From the NCBI GenBank assembly GCA_023375675.1, contig JALQBC010000009.1:248001-312000 (forward strand): a DNA stretch of 64,000 nucleotides, read 5' to 3'. Each line of letters opens with the position of its first letter. Within the stretch, counting starts at the first letter, position 1. Below the pieces are notes generated by a model. That model was not told where the DNA came from. It did not search any database and was given only the letters and a program-made list of their open reading frames with translations. Of the stretch, positions 1-11,914 are shown piece by piece. The translations under genes were made by a program, and so were the position numbers. The DNA is from Cytospora piceicola (Eukaryota; Ascomycota; Sordariomycetes; Diaporthales; Cytosporaceae).

Positions 1-174
1 ATATACCTGTAGAACGCCCTTGCTTGCGACTTTATATATAGCTCGAAATTTGATTATACTTGATATCTGCAGGTATCTTCTCGAGATCATACGGTTCCCC
101 CAAAAAATTCTATTTCTGCGAAGTGATTCTAGTTCTTCAACGTCTCCGTCGGCGCAGCTCGTCTCTCGGTTATT
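1..174. other. window edge, no feature seen
   Basis: Short sequence left of the first recognisable gene remnant. An open frame runs through it into the remnant but has no ATG and no family similarity, so it is probably upstream or decayed sequence. Confidence 0.3.
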
Positions 175-967
175 ATGCCGTCGTCAGTACCCTAGATAGC
201 CTCGCACCTCAAGGTTGGACTGCCGTAGTCAGGGACCCTAAGACTCTTCTATCCGGCAAGCCCTACATCAATAAGCCGAATCCTCTCCTGGTTAAGGATA
301 TTCCGTTCCCTTCCGACGATGACCTCGTCGCCGAAGTCCAGCAGTATGCAAGAGACAAGTGAATCCCCAAACGTACAACCACTCCATGCGGGTATTCTAT
401 TTTGGTGAGGTCATCCCAGCCCATGCTTTCTAGTCGCAGTTCGCTAACCCATCCCAAGCTTCCGCAATACTCGAGCAGCAGTTCCCAGAATTCGCCAGCT
501 CCCTGTCCAGGTCGACTCTAGCCCTGACAGCACTCCTCCACGACATCGGCACGACCTACGAGAACCTCCGGTCCACCCACCTGTCATTCGAGTTCTAAGG
601 CGGCATCCTCGCGCTCGACCTCGTCGGCAACAAGCTAGGTGCCCCACAGTCACAGGCCGAGGCGATCGCGGAGGCCATATTCCGCCACCAGGACCTCGGG
701 GCGACCGGGAAGATCACCTTCCTGGGTCAGCTTATCCAGCTGGCGACGGTCTATGACAACATGGGCGGCAACCCGGACCTGGTGAGTCCAGAAACCAAGG
801 ACGATGTTGTCGATGCTTCCCCGAGGGATGGCTGGTCCCGGTGTTTCGCGGCGACGATACGGGAGGAGAACGGCCTGAAGCCGTGGACTCATGCAACGGC
901 TTTAGGAGAGAGTGTATTCCCTAAAGACGTTCTAAATAATGAGGTGATGGCAGTGTTTGATGACTAG
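175..967 (+). pseudogene. cyanamide hydratase-like HD-domain protein, decayed
   Basis: Fungal cyanamide hydratases are HD-superfamily metal enzymes that turn cyanamide into urea. The family pattern can be followed across frames: GWTAV near 214, YNHSMRVFY near 375-403, LLHDIG near 532-549, then FRHQDLG, TFLGQLIQLATVYDN and GLKPWTHAT. The HD-type histidine and His-Asp pair are present. The frame is broken by a one-base loss near 358-361 (the frame shifts just before NPQTYNHSM) and by an in-frame TAA near 596-598, where the family has a Tyr codon. A clean 54-nt intron (405-458, GTGAGG...CCCAAG) is still visible, which shows this was once a spliced gene. The ATG at 175 is off-frame with the body, so a further indel is likely near the start. 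The stop is a C-to-A change and not RIP-like. The family call is fairly secure; the exact start is not. Confidence 0.7.
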
Positions 968-1338
968 GCAATGTAAGAGATAGGCGCGGAATGCCTCGGG
1001 AGAGTCGAAACATAGAATGACGGTTACCGTCCAACGGCTTCTTTTTTTTTTGATAAGGAATTGACCAGATTTGGGCGGCAAACATGTATGAGGAAGCTCA
1101 AGGGATCCATACAATATAGAAAGGAGTCCAGATATTGAGAGAGGAACATCATCCCTTCAAATACCCCACATCAGATGCTCTCCGGGTGCTTAAACGGCAG
1201 ATTGTTGGCAGACTTGGCTCCTATTTGAGATACTCATGACAGAGTTATTGGTTCTGATTACTTTATACGGTGAGAAAGGACTGTCTATCTAGGTATGTTG
1301 CATTCTGTCTGAGAGAACGCCACGGGGACGAGTATAAT
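968..1338. other. intergenic, nothing recognised
   Basis: Spacer between the 3' ends of the HD remnant and the convergent M20 gene. It contains a short T-tract near 1043-1052. No coding or RNA signal seen. Confidence 0.5.
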
Positions 1339-3069
1339 CTAGTCCATATCCGCCTCATCCATGTTTCTGATCAACATCGAATACCATTTCACACCGTTGA
1401 CATGCCCTCGCATGTTTGCCCTTTCATTTACACCGTGAGGGTGACTATCCAATTGGTTGTCCTTGCCGTACACCATGTCGTGGCCTGGACTGAACCGGAA
1501 GATGTGTTTCGTGACATCGCCATAATGTCGGCTGTCCGTGCTACCCGGAAGCAGGATTGGTGCTATAACGGCAATGTCCTCTTGATTGATAGCCCGTGTT
1601 GTTCCTTGAAGTACGCTATAGGGTGTCGTGCCATTCACGGCATACGGCGTAATGGACGATGGCTCTATAGAGCCCGGAAGGGCCCTCAAGCCAATAGAAT
1701 TAACCATATCTTTCTGATCCCAGCTGGTGAAATCAAGTGTAGCCTTCCTTTTAGTACCATTCCTGTTGTTGAAGTCTGTAATAAGATCCTTTACAACCTT
1801 TTCCAGGTGGCGCTTCACATCATCGATTGTATTACCGTGAACAACACGGTGATTTATGCGCAAGAACGTCCGCTCTGGAATGACATTGACCTTGAGACCG
1901 CCATGGATCATCGCATGAGACTGAGTGGTGTGGAAAAGGGGCTTTAATAGAGGTTCTATAGTTGCAAGCTCAGTCAAGTGGTCATGTATAACTGTGATAT
2001 CCTTGTCGGCTTGTTTGATGATATCCCGAGCTTCTTTGGGGAGTCCCTCGTCGTTTTGCCCCACACAAAATATCGTATTCAGAAAGGGGTTGGCGTTGTT
2101 AAGCAAGTACTCGAATGGATTGTCTTTGATCTTCCTCACGAGGTCTGCCATGACCGTAATACTGTTGTCTTCCGGCGGAGAGTCGCTGTGGCCGGACTCC
2201 ATGTGTACCATAATCTCTGCATCGAAATAGCCCTTCTCCGCCAAGCCGGGAAGAGCATATATAGAACCCAGTCTGCGGGAATGGATGATACCAGGCCCTT
2301 CGTCAATTAGTAGAGCGATTCCATCTTCTCCGTAGCTCCTTATCAGATGCGAAGAGATGAGTTTGGCGCCCTGGTATCCAGATATCTCCTCGTCAAATCC
2401 AAAGGCGAGGATGACTGTCCTCTGAGGGGAAAAGCCGAACTTGAGTAGCTCCTCGACAGCCTCCATGATAGCAATGAGGGTGCTCTTGCAGTCGATGGAG
2501 CCTCGTCCCTATACGTATGTACCATCAAAGTCACCTTTGAAAGGAGGATGCTCCCAAATGTCCTCGGCTCCAGGTTCAACAGGCACAACATCTTGATGAG
2601 CCAGAAGAAGGATGGGCTTCAAGGATTCATTCTTCCCGTGCCATGTATATACGAGACCATGCGTGTTGATTCGTTCCAGCCTAAGACTTCGATGTATCAG
2701 AGGGAAGGTATCGTTTAGGTATCCGCTAAATGCGAACATGTGAGCCCATGCGGGATCGTCGCCAGGGAGCTCCTGCATGCCGTCGTTGCTCGTTGTGTTG
2801 ATCCGTACAGCCCCTGAAAGTCGCATGGCCGATGACGCAAAGAACTCCTCAGTGCCGAGATACTCATCCACAGAAGAAAGGTACTTGTTCTCTCTTGGAA
2901 GAAGAGGGCCGAGTTGCGGGCATGCATGATCCCATTTGTACGGATCTCCGGAGACCATGGGGCTGTGGTCGGTGGCGTCTCTCGACTTGGTTCCGAGCTG
3001 CTGGGCGGCTATACTTGGTAGGGAAAGGAAGTGAGCAAGGACGAGGGTGGCCAGATGAACGAGCCTCAT
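1339..3069 (-). pseudogene. M20A Gly-X carboxypeptidase (CPS1-like), one in-frame stop
   Basis: Zinc carboxypeptidase of the yeast Cps1 / vacuolar Gly-X carboxypeptidase type, which releases C-terminal residues from short peptides. The ATG at 3069 starts a hydrophobic signal sequence (residues 1-22). Metal and catalytic motifs follow in order: LLLAHQDVVPV (His158, Asp160), GRGSIDCKS (Asp193), GFDEEISG (Glu227-Glu228), IDEGPG, and HPHGVNE near the C-terminus with the last zinc histidine. About 576 codons, near the usual family length. The frame is open throughout except for TAG at 2511-2509, exactly where the conserved Trp of the VWGRGS motif belongs. On the plus strand this is CCA to CTA, a CpA-to-TpA change as RIP makes. 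No intron can remove it, since the motif is contiguous on both sides. It may be a recent null, a read-through gene or a sequencing error. Transcribed away from the carbamoylase at 4080. Confidence 0.8.
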
Positions 3070-4079
3070 TTTGTCCAAAGCAGCAAAACTAGCAATGAGG
3101 CTGGTAGAGAGCTTGAGCGATATTCCAATGTAGGTTTTAGATTCGTCGAAGAAGTAGTTCACAGGTGATCGGTCGATAAGGCAATATACTGAACAAAACA
3201 AATATTTCATTGTCCAAGCCTCGTCCGATAAATGACTGATGCTGGTTGGGCAGAAAAGACTGAGTGGATGGGTAAAGTGCACTCGCAATAACAAACCGCA
3301 GCTCCTTCCTCATCCACGTTTGAATTCAAATGTTGGGATGGTGTAATGGACTGTCTTCCAAGGAAATCAGCGGTCCAGAGAACAGGATCAAATATCATGG
3401 ACCTGTGCATGACGGTATGTACATACTACAGACTGTGGAAAGGGAATCCCAGGTGAGCACATCCCCACATATTCCTTCCTTCCTTCCTTCCTTTATTTTC
3501 TTGACTCAAGGTTGCTATTGAGATCTCCAATTCAGAGAGGCGTCAATCGAGGTTGCAGGCATGGCCGTGGTTATACGATTGACCCGGTGAAGGGCACCTG
3601 GGTGACGGGTCGTTGACCAGTCCCATGCTCGCAGCTAATATCTTGGTTGCCTTGCTTACTTTTCTCTCTATTTCTCACTCCCTAAAGAATCTTCGGGATT
3701 ACCTTGAGTATGTCACTCGAAATAGTACCTTTACCTCAAAGCATTCAATGCGGGAAATTGTAACTGTTGGGGGGAGAGGGCGTCCCTTCAGTGTTGTCCA
3801 CTACGGAAGCTTCAATCAATGCAGGTTGCCAAAACAATGGCCGAGAAGAACATGGTAGACGGCCTCCCTTGTGATCAAGTCAGGGTCGTCCTCTCAGTAT
3901 CGGCGTTGCATGTCGTCCCGCTTCACCAAGAGAACCTCCTAAATGCTTATCTCCGCAGGCGGCAATTCGGCCGGAGCAGCCCCGCTTCCAACGATAATCG
4001 ACCCCTCGTCGGCAGCTTGTTGTATTGCTTCTCGACTATCCCTTCCACATATTCTTTGTTGGGGCTCTTTACCGAATGA
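3070..4079. promoter_or_regulatory. shared divergent promoter region of two M20-family genes
   Basis: About 1 kb separating the divergent starts of the M20A carboxypeptidase (minus) and the carbamoylase (plus). A TTCC microsatellite lies near 3472-3493. Short open frames here lack family similarity. No specific factor site could be assigned. Confidence 0.35.
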
Positions 4080-5875
4080 ATGGACCAGGCAATTCTTTCT
4101 CGACGGATCGTTGCTATGTCGACAGGTCTCTGCAGCCCTCGCGCTGCAGCATACACGTGGGCCCGGCAGACGATTCGAAGCAGGAGATCGCCGGCGGCGA
4201 CTAGATGTTTCAGTGTCACACATGCCATCCGCATGAGAACGGCCGATATGCAGGAGGTTGACTTGAGATCCCTCAAAGTTGATGAGAACAGGATGATGGA
4301 TACGCTCCATCACACATGCGGGTTTGGCACAGGCAAAAGATGGGGAAGGCAAGCACTACTCCTCACGAGAGAAATCCGACCTTCTCACCGTTGAGACGTT
4401 CTTTCGATTTGAAAACGTTCGTGAGATGTATTTTTAAGTATCCATAACTGACAGAAGAAAGCAACATGCAGCGGGGCGACTGAGACTGGCATGGCCCGCC
4501 TTGCCCTCTCTGATACGGACAAACAGGCCCGAGACTGGTTTGTCGATACGACGAAAGCGCTGGGTTGTGAAGTGGTTGTAGATGAGATGGGAAACACCTT
4601 CGCCGTCCGTCCAGGTCGTCGCTCAGGAGCTGCCCCCATCTATGCCGGGTCTCATCTCGATACACAACCCGCAGCCGGCCGTTACGACGGAATACTCGGG
4701 GTCTTGGCTGGTATTGAGATGTTGAAGATACTCAGGGACCATCAAGTCGAGACTGAGTATCCGATTGGTGTTGTAAACTGGACCAAGTATGTTTGCCGGC
4801 TTCCCGAAAAACCCTCCATGCTAAAGTTCTGTATCGTATTGACGTGAGGGACCTCGCCGGCAGTGAGGAAGGCGCAAGATTCCCGATCTCGATGGTCTCG
4901 TCAGGTGTCTGGGCGGAGGACATCCCGGTGGAAAAGGCTCACGGCCTGCAAGAAGTCGGAGGCGGCACTGCTACCATAGAGTCAGAGCTGAAACGAATTG
5001 GATACCTGGGCAACATACCAGCAAGCTATCGCTCAACTCCAATGACCGCCCATTTCGAGTTGCATATTGAGCAAGGTCCGATCCTGGAGGCTGAAAACCA
5101 AAAGATCGGCGTGGTACAGGGTGTCCAGGCCTACAAATGGTTTTCCATCGAGGTCGAGGGAAGAGGTCAGTTGTTCCTCTTGGGCCAAGACCTAGTTTTC
5201 CGACGGCATCATGATAGCTAACAGAGTCGAGATGCAGCTTCGCACACAGGTACAACACCTTTCTCCGCCCGTGCCGACGCCTTACTCCTCGCCGCAAAGC
5301 TGATAACCCACTCCAACCGCGTCGCGAACAAACACGCGGCACTTGCCTCTACGGGCATCCTGACGCTGTCTCCTGGTAGCGTGAACACCGTTCCAGGACA
5401 TGTTCGATTCAGCCTCGACGTCCGCGCTGCTACGGATGAAGTCGTCGAGGCTGTGGAATCAGAGTTGAAGCATGACTTCGCCATTCTGGCCCAGGGAGGA
5501 TTTGTTGACGCTGATCCATCTCCTCAGGGAAGCAAGCAGCTATTGCCAATGTCCGTCACCTGGACGACGGACTTTGAATCTCCCGCCGTCCTGTTCCACC
5601 AAGACTGTATTGAATCCGTGAGAGCTGCAGCAAAGTCTGTTCTTGGTGACAATAAGCTTTACCGAGATATGACAAGCGGCGCGGGCCACGACAGTGTGTA
5701 CGCAAGCAAGAGGTGTCCAACGTCCATGATATTTGTGCCGAGCAGAAATGGGATCAGCCACCATCCCGAGGAGTGGACGGCTTCTGAGGACTGTGCATTG
5801 GGAACAGAGGTCTTGTGTCAAAGCGTTTTGAGATACGATCGCAAGATGGCACAGAGTAATTCGGGCAGTTCATGA
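4080..5875 (+). CDS. M20 amidohydrolase: N-carbamoyl-L-amino acid hydrolase / beta-ureidopropionase family
   Basis: Metal-dependent hydrolase of the hydantoinase/carbamoylase group, which cleaves N-carbamoyl amino acids or ureido compounds to amino acid, CO2 and ammonia. Exons are 4080-4348, 4472-4786, 4864-5165 and 5232-5875 (509 codons from 4080, 497 from the in-frame ATG at 4116). Motifs in order: ETGMARLALSD, the metal-binding GSHLDTQP, the di-metal NEEGARF (formed exactly across intron 2), ELHIEQGP, the substrate-loop SHTGTTPF, and GAGHDS near the C-terminus. The N-terminus from 4116 is rich in Arg, Ser and Ala and lacks acidic residues until about residue 40, resembling a mitochondrial targeting peptide. 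Intron 1 must use a GC donor (AAG|GCAAGC at 4349) to keep frame. No disruption seen, unlike the divergent M20 neighbour. The exact substrate cannot be told from sequence. Confidence 0.88.
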
Positions 5876-7869
5876 TCATTCAATTCCATTCATTTCATAT
5901 CGTCTCATTGGCCTTGGGTACCGTTACACTGTTCTTTCCTCTGATGATGCTATGCTACAAAGAAAATGCCGCAATGATCCATGGATAGTACATACTGCAT
6001 GTATGCACATGTGTGGATGCTGTTATATTCAACACTTCATTTGTGCCTCTAATTTGGAGAGCATACGCGTTTTGCTCTTCTGCCTTTGCAAATAAGCGAA
6101 ATGGCGAAACATTGGTGATCATTCACGGTCGTCCTCTCATTGCGGTACTCAATTGATTTCATAGCTGCAGCTCGCTAGTAATGCCCTGTAGTAATCGAGA
6201 ATCTTTGACCATGAGCGAGATATCTGCAGGCCGGGCTGGTACGGAACCCGAAGGGCACTGGCAGAACAACGTACGTTTATCAACAGCAACGAATCATTGG
6301 CTTCATTTGACCAGGACTTCGACGGCGCAGAAGAATCAGAGCGGGAAAGCTGCAGTTCCAGCGTATTGATGAACATTTTGGCTAAAGAGAAACGGAATAA
6401 GGGTTCCCAGAAACTAAATACAGGTGAAGGCGGGCAAATGAGCCACCCCCTTATCAGATCTGAGCCTGTGCCGTAGAGCTTTTCCTTTGCAAGAAAGCAT
6501 TAACCTGCTATTAAGTCTGTACAGAACTTGCATGAAAGAGTGTTTGGGCGCGTTCTGTTTACTTTGGCTTAAACCACCATCCAGAGTGCCGGCAATAGCA
6601 ATGGTGCAGGCCGTTCGGCTTCCAGATGGCACCTGGGATATAGGATAATCGCAACAAACGCGAAGTTCATACTTGACTTAAATATACAGCGTGTGAGTTT
6701 AAAATTTGGTTTCTATATCAAAACTATCAATAGTCCCAGAGAATTTGATGTTCTGTATCCTGAAATAGACTCAAAAGCGTCGGCGCCTCACAAGTAAAGT
6801 GAGGTCAGTCTTGATGTAAGTGGGGCACAATGATGTAATACGATTGGCGGAGTGTGCCAAGTCAGCGATAGTATCATCTCAGCCGCGCGGACCGTGCTTT
6901 ACACCAATATCACGCGATGGCTATGCTCTTTGGAATTCCAATTCAGACTCGAGATTTATCTCCTCAATCAGATGCTGATATGTGGTGAAATTCCAACTAT
7001 GTCTCTGGCCTCTGCCCTGATCGCATGTGTCAGATATGTCACAGCTTCGCTGGGCATCTAAGGATAGGCAAAATGCGTCTCAGACTTTCTTAACGTGGCC
7101 ATCATTCTATTCTGAAATGGCTCTTCGGCGAGAGCTACCCACCATGTCTTTGCTTCTTATTAATGCCACTCTCATGGCCGAAGTCAGATGTGCAACTTGC
7201 TAACAGTATTGGACACTCATCATATAGCCGATAATAACGAAGCCGAGCGACGAAACGCAGGTGAGAATGTGCCGGCACCACTGGCCTAAACCAGAATGAC
7301 TTCAACTTCCGAGCCTTACGCGAGAAGGCCGCTGGTTCCCAGGCATTTGTTGGTTGGTCCATGAGATACGCCAGACTCCACCAAGCTGGTCTTATCATGG
7401 ATTGATCGGACTCCCTGACAAGTAATCAGAACCTCGGTTCCATGACAGAAAAACTGTCAGCACTGTGCATGAACGTGTAAGGAGGGGACGCGGAGTCATT
7501 TAAGGGTAGTGATCGACTCTGAGGTGCACAAACTCGTCAATTTGAGTGCTTCCACACCTTGTGGCCCTCGCGGATCAAGATGTGATGATCTGGCTATCTC
7601 CAGCGACCCCTGGTGCTGTATGTTAGGATGAGCTCATGTGCAGATGATACCAAGAGGGACAATTGCTATCTTGTTTTCGTGAGGTGGATGATATCAATCA
7701 TGCAACTCAAGTGCTCGATATACATTACTAATCTCTAGGTATAGCTAACCTTATGCCCCCGAAGTAACCCTGGAGCCCTGATTCCTCTGGGGAAAACGGA
7801 AGAAAGAAGAAAAAAAAAGCACCAAATACAAGTTTCCAACCGAGAGAAATACCAGTTGACGTGACGGAA
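5876..7869. other. 2 kb intergenic stretch, no gene recognised
   Basis: Only short, unrelated open frames, none with splice-consistent extension or a family motif. Moderately AT-rich. It could contain decayed sequence, but nothing identifiable remains. Confidence 0.5.
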
Positions 7870-8715
7870 CTAATAGCTCGCAGCGCCTTTTGCATTTCCG
7901 TCACTGCTATCCGGGCTTGAAGACCTCCCATTCTTCATGCGCCCATTGCCAGGGTCAGGAACGTAGTTGTCCGGCCTGTTGTTCTCCTCAGACAGCTTGG
8001 CCGAGTTATACTTCCGAAAGGCGCTCTCGACCAACACGCCGACCTCCCTCCGGTCTCTACCGATGATGCCCGTGGCGAGCAGCGCCTCCGTCTCCTCGAT
8101 CCAGTCCTGCAGCTTCCGGAACTCCATCTCGTCCTTGTGCAGCCTCTCGGGAAGCCCCTGCCCCTTCATCAACGCCAGCAAGCCGGCGATGACCGTGTTG
8201 ACCGCGCCCAGGACAGTGATGGCCACGGAGTACCTGGAGGAGTTGGGACCCAGGGCGGTCAGGGTGGCGCCGATGACGACCTGGGCGAAATGCACGATGT
8301 TCAGCGCCCATGATATGGAAAAGTGCTGCCAGGCGCGCTTGCGCTGCTCTTCTATCACGCTTCGGTATATCCCCGTGGGCTTGTAGATGCCCTCCTCCAC
8401 TGCGCTACTGGTGGACTTGGGCTTGGGACCCTGATCGCTGTTGATGCCGACCGCGCGTCTGAAGATGATGAGGCTCTCATCGTTTGGAAGCCGAGGATGC
8501 CCACCGAGGGGGACGGGCCATTGGATCTGGGTGTCGGCTTTGGGTAGCTTGTATGCGGAGGTAGGGGTCTCTGTAGCCAAGCGAGAGGCTCCGACAGATG
8601 TCTTGAGGGGAGGTATACCGTTGGCTGTTGGCGGTGCCTTGGTTGTTCCGTCACGATTGACAAGCGGAGTCTGCTCGCCAGCTTTGGGTATTGTTGTTTT
8701 CTGAGGCTCGGACAT
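7870..8715 (-). CDS. SLATT-type two-TM membrane protein (fungal SMODS/SLOG-associating 2TM effector domain)
   Basis: 281 residues, single exon, ATG at 8715. The first ~110 residues are low-complexity, rich in Pro/Thr/Ser. A helical stretch (about 111-132, IYRSVIEEQRKRAWQHF) leads into two closely spaced transmembrane segments, about 133-156 and 162-183, joined by a very short loop. A charged amphipathic helix follows (EMEFRKLQDWIEETEALLATG). The tail is polar. This arrangement matches the fungal branch of the SLATT family. In bacteria SLATT proteins sit beside nucleotide-second-messenger sensors and are proposed to form pores that kill or arrest the cell; the fungal role is not established. 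No nucleotide-sensor partner is recognisable next door. The family call comes from recalled motifs and topology, not from a search. Confidence 0.72.
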   Translation of the reverse strand: MSEPQKTTIPKAGEQTPLVNRDGTTKAPPTANGIPPLKTSVGASRLATETPTSAYKLPKADTQIQWPVPLGGHPRLPNDESLIIFRRAVGINSDQGPKPKSTSSAVEEGIYKPTGIYRSVIEEQRKRAWQHFSISWALNIVHFAQVVIGATLTALGPNSSRYSVAITVLGAVNTVIAGLLALMKGQGLPERLHKDEMEFRKLQDWIEETEALLATGIIGRDRREVGVLVESAFRKYNSAKLSEENNRPDNYVPDPGNGRMKNGRSSSPDSSDGNAKGAASY

Positions 8716-10778
8716 AGCGTATAATTAGTGTTGGTGATTATAGAGTAGGCGGTTATGGGGTCAGTAGTAGTGGAGTAACTGATGGGAATGGAGATTGTAG
8801 GACTGCTCCGAGCAAGAAGCCTTCAACCTCAGGGTAGAATGAATATAATGATAGGAGAAATGCTCATGGATCTCGCTGTGTGGGAGTGGCCAAGTATTAA
8901 TGGGCTTTATAACACACCTCCCGGAGTACCAAGGACGCCGAAACATGGCAAGTAATTTTCTACATCTGCGTTGGACCAACTTCTCTGACCACCATCAGAA
9001 TGGTGTTCCACGCGTTAGAAGCAAGGTGAAGGAGAAGAAGGCACGCTGAGCCGCAATTCTTACCGAGGAGAGGCGTCTAAAGGATCGGCTCTCTCACCGA
9101 AAAGGAAGCTGAGCATCCAACACAGCCAAGGTTGGTAGGATCCTCGACGGTATGACAAGGGCACCTGTTAGGATGCGCAGCCTCCCTTGCAAATGCGTTC
9201 TTCAATCCTGTCACCTGTGTTGCGCGACAAACGCCCAAGGACTTCTACCTAAATACATCACCAACGTCTCTCAGGTCTTACAAAATGATTGGTCGAATTG
9301 ATATGAACTCAGCCTGCAGTTGGTTCTTACAGCTTGCACCAACGTGCAATGCACGTCACATTGGTTGATTACGAGAGGACGCTGTGTTAGGTCTGTACAG
9401 AAGGACAACTCCGGTAACCAACATGTTGGACAAAAAGACCAGCTCCAAAGTCGAGCCGCAACCTCAACCATACGGGACGCTCGGGCACGTGGAGCTTGTG
9501 AGGGCCCGATTTAGCACGCAGCGGCCCGAAAAGTGGACGAACCGCCTCCACTAACTCCACCCTCGCAGCCCCGCAGTGGCCAGAGCTTCAACGACACATC
9601 AACCGATTGATCAGAGGTGTCTTGTTTGACCTCAACTTACCAGAAACAGCTCAGCATTTGTTCAGTGATACGTCGCAAGACTTTCATCTTGGATATTCTG
9701 AACCGGGCTGTGTTATGACAAACCTCTATGGAGGATGACTGGCTGAGGTCATTTACACTTTCTAGGCTATATCCACATGCAGGCTTCCACCGGTCGTCAG
9801 CAAGGGCGTTATACACGACCGTCAGCCATGGAGCCGGCCGCCACAGTTTGTGTGGAGTTCTTCAATCGCTAATGAATGATCAGACGTATTTTCGTTGCTG
9901 AGTGCTTTCCGACTCTCTAGTCATCTTGACTTCGGCCCTGCATGTTCTATTCGCGAAGTATCGGAGTTTGCTACCATTGGGGTACCTATAAGTAGTGTCG
10001 TATATGCTAACAGTCACACCTATGCCCTTCGAAGTCACCCAGATCATCGCTCGCAACCATTTGCCCCACAGCCCGCATATTGATAACAAGTAGTGAACCA
10101 AATTCAACTCCATAACCCTTTCCAACGCCAAAATTGGTTCCGTTGAGCTCGATGGAACCCTCGCGGGCGTCGGTGGGAGTCCCTGGCCTTCACTTCCCCT
10201 AACTCATATGAGGCATGATATGTAAGGTTACTATCCAGCAAACCCCGGGCCATTTGCAAACTCGCAGACCTCAAAACGAGTTTACAAGGTGAGCTTGTCC
10301 AGTCCAGTACTGATGAGTTCCACGCCATTCAACCCGTGGAGCACCAGATCACTCAAGTTCTCGGGCCAGTTTCGCTGCCGTATTGGGTTCTGAGGCGGGT
10401 GATGTTATCACGAGACCTGGTGAGAAGATGATTGCGGCTAGATCCTCGGGCCAGAGTTCCAGAAGGACGTACACGAGAGCCAACATGTTAGGCTAGCTTG
10501 GCGGGCTGCTCTTACCTACTAATGGCAGGTAGGTAGTCAGACTCAGGAGGCCTAGTCCCAGACGAAGGTTGCTCCGGATGCTTTCCAAACTCAGCTTCAG
10601 TCAAATCCTTCAGGACTGCATCAAAAACGCTCTGATTCCAAAGACCTTACGCCTTCCACCGGACAAGGCCTCATGGCTCGGTAGTGTAATGATGAATGGA
10701 TGCAACTTGAAACTATTTAATAGCGAGACCCGACCTCAAGTTTACCCTATTCCAATCTATTTTGGTCCCTGCAGAGCA
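8716..10778. other. 2 kb intergenic stretch, no gene recognised
   Basis: Upstream of the SLATT gene and downstream of the interrupted gene. Only short open frames without family signal or credible splice sites. CTACCTA / TAGGTAG short inverted motifs lie near 10515-10537. Confidence 0.5.
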
Positions 10779-11909
10779 TCATCGCGGCGAATCCGGCCCT
10801 ACGTCACTGTACTGCAAGTCAGCAAAGGCCTTTGCTGGCCTACAGATCACCTGCTGCAGGCTGGATGCGCCTCCTTCTTCTCGTCGGACATAAAAAGCCG
10901 TTATCCCAGGTACGACACACAGCGAGGTCCTAGACATAGGTCCTACCGACCCCAGGTTCTGCCAGGGCATCGATTCTCTGGCCTCATGTACCTTTACCGT
11001 TTCAAAGGCAGAGGTTTGAGACCACGGACTGTTCCCTGCTACCCCCCAGTACGTCCAGGTCATGCCATCAGCCGTCCTGACTTCTAGATCAATTTCTTGT
11101 GCCCTCTCGACCAACTGTGAAGCCCTCGCGATGAGCTGACTTGGGATATGACCCTGGTCGTTAGGCGAGAACGCAGGTGCAAAATAGGGATCGAAACTGA
11201 AGAGAATGTTTCCGACGACCGCCTTTACCACTGCGTCATATCTATCCTGACTGATAAGATGGTTTCGTACGATATTAACTATGCCTGGGCGTCCAGACAG
11301 GTATGCTTGGCGGGCGGCGAACGTCTTTGGCCCTCCATCGACAAAGAATAACTCATCTATGAGAAGTTGTCAGCTTTCTACTTTGCGTCCGACATCGCAA
11401 CTCCGAGATAATGCGCGAACCTGTTATGTTGTTCATCGCCGCCCCGGCTCCAAGTTCAACATCAGCCTCGAACATGTCATTGGCCGCCCAAAGGGTGGAA
11501 TTCCATTGGAATATGCTCTCATCCAGTAAGTTCCATATACGCGCTTGGAACATATACTTTGCATATTCCGGAGACACTAGCATCCAATAAGCAATATCGG
11601 ATGGAAAGCAGTAGCTCTCATACTGATTAAACTCCTCGCGGTTGGTGATGATGCAGTTCAAAGGCAACGATGGCGCCAGACAGTCACTGACGAACTGCGC
11701 GATCAAGGCTTCCAACTCTGCCCAGCAGGCCCGGATCACATCCACCGGAACTCGTCTGGGGGAACCATCTGGTGGCGGCCCCAAGGGGTTCCGCCTTGGG
11801 TCTCTAGGGCTGTGTCCATCATCGGAAGAGCTTGAGTCCGAGTCGCCTCCGCCCCCTCCTCCTCCACCCCCGGCAGCCACTTGAGGGGTGTTTGGTAATT
11901 CGGTCCCAT
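10779..11909 (-). pseudogene. 3' part of an unknown fungal gene split by an LTR element
   Basis: Carries most of a protein of unrecognised family. After the insertion point comes a Gly run (nine residues) and an Asp/Ser-rich stretch, then a folded-looking region starting PVDVIRACWAELEALIAQF. A 64-nt intron (11357-11420, GTTCGC...CATAG, branch GCTGAC) joins MNNIT to DELFFVDGGPK in frame. The second exon is 11356-10779 and includes VVGNILFSFDPYFAPAFSP and LEVRTADGMTWTYWG. This fragment has no ATG of its own in the right frame; the upstream stop sits inside the LTR. It joins the fragment at 13521-13791 in the same frame once the element and one target duplicate are removed (445 codons). No signal peptide or clear membrane helix. 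Function unknown. Confidence 0.7.
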
Positions 11910-11914
11910 ATACT
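11910..11914. repeat. target-site duplication, left copy (ATACT)
   Basis: ATACT directly abuts the first LTR and is repeated exactly at 13521-13525 beyond the second LTR, the 5-bp duplication expected of LTR-retrotransposon integration. Confidence 0.88.

Noticed and set aside
3939..4352. Minus-strand frames upstream of the carbamoylase
   Set aside because: Overlap the supported first exon and leader; no motif of their own.
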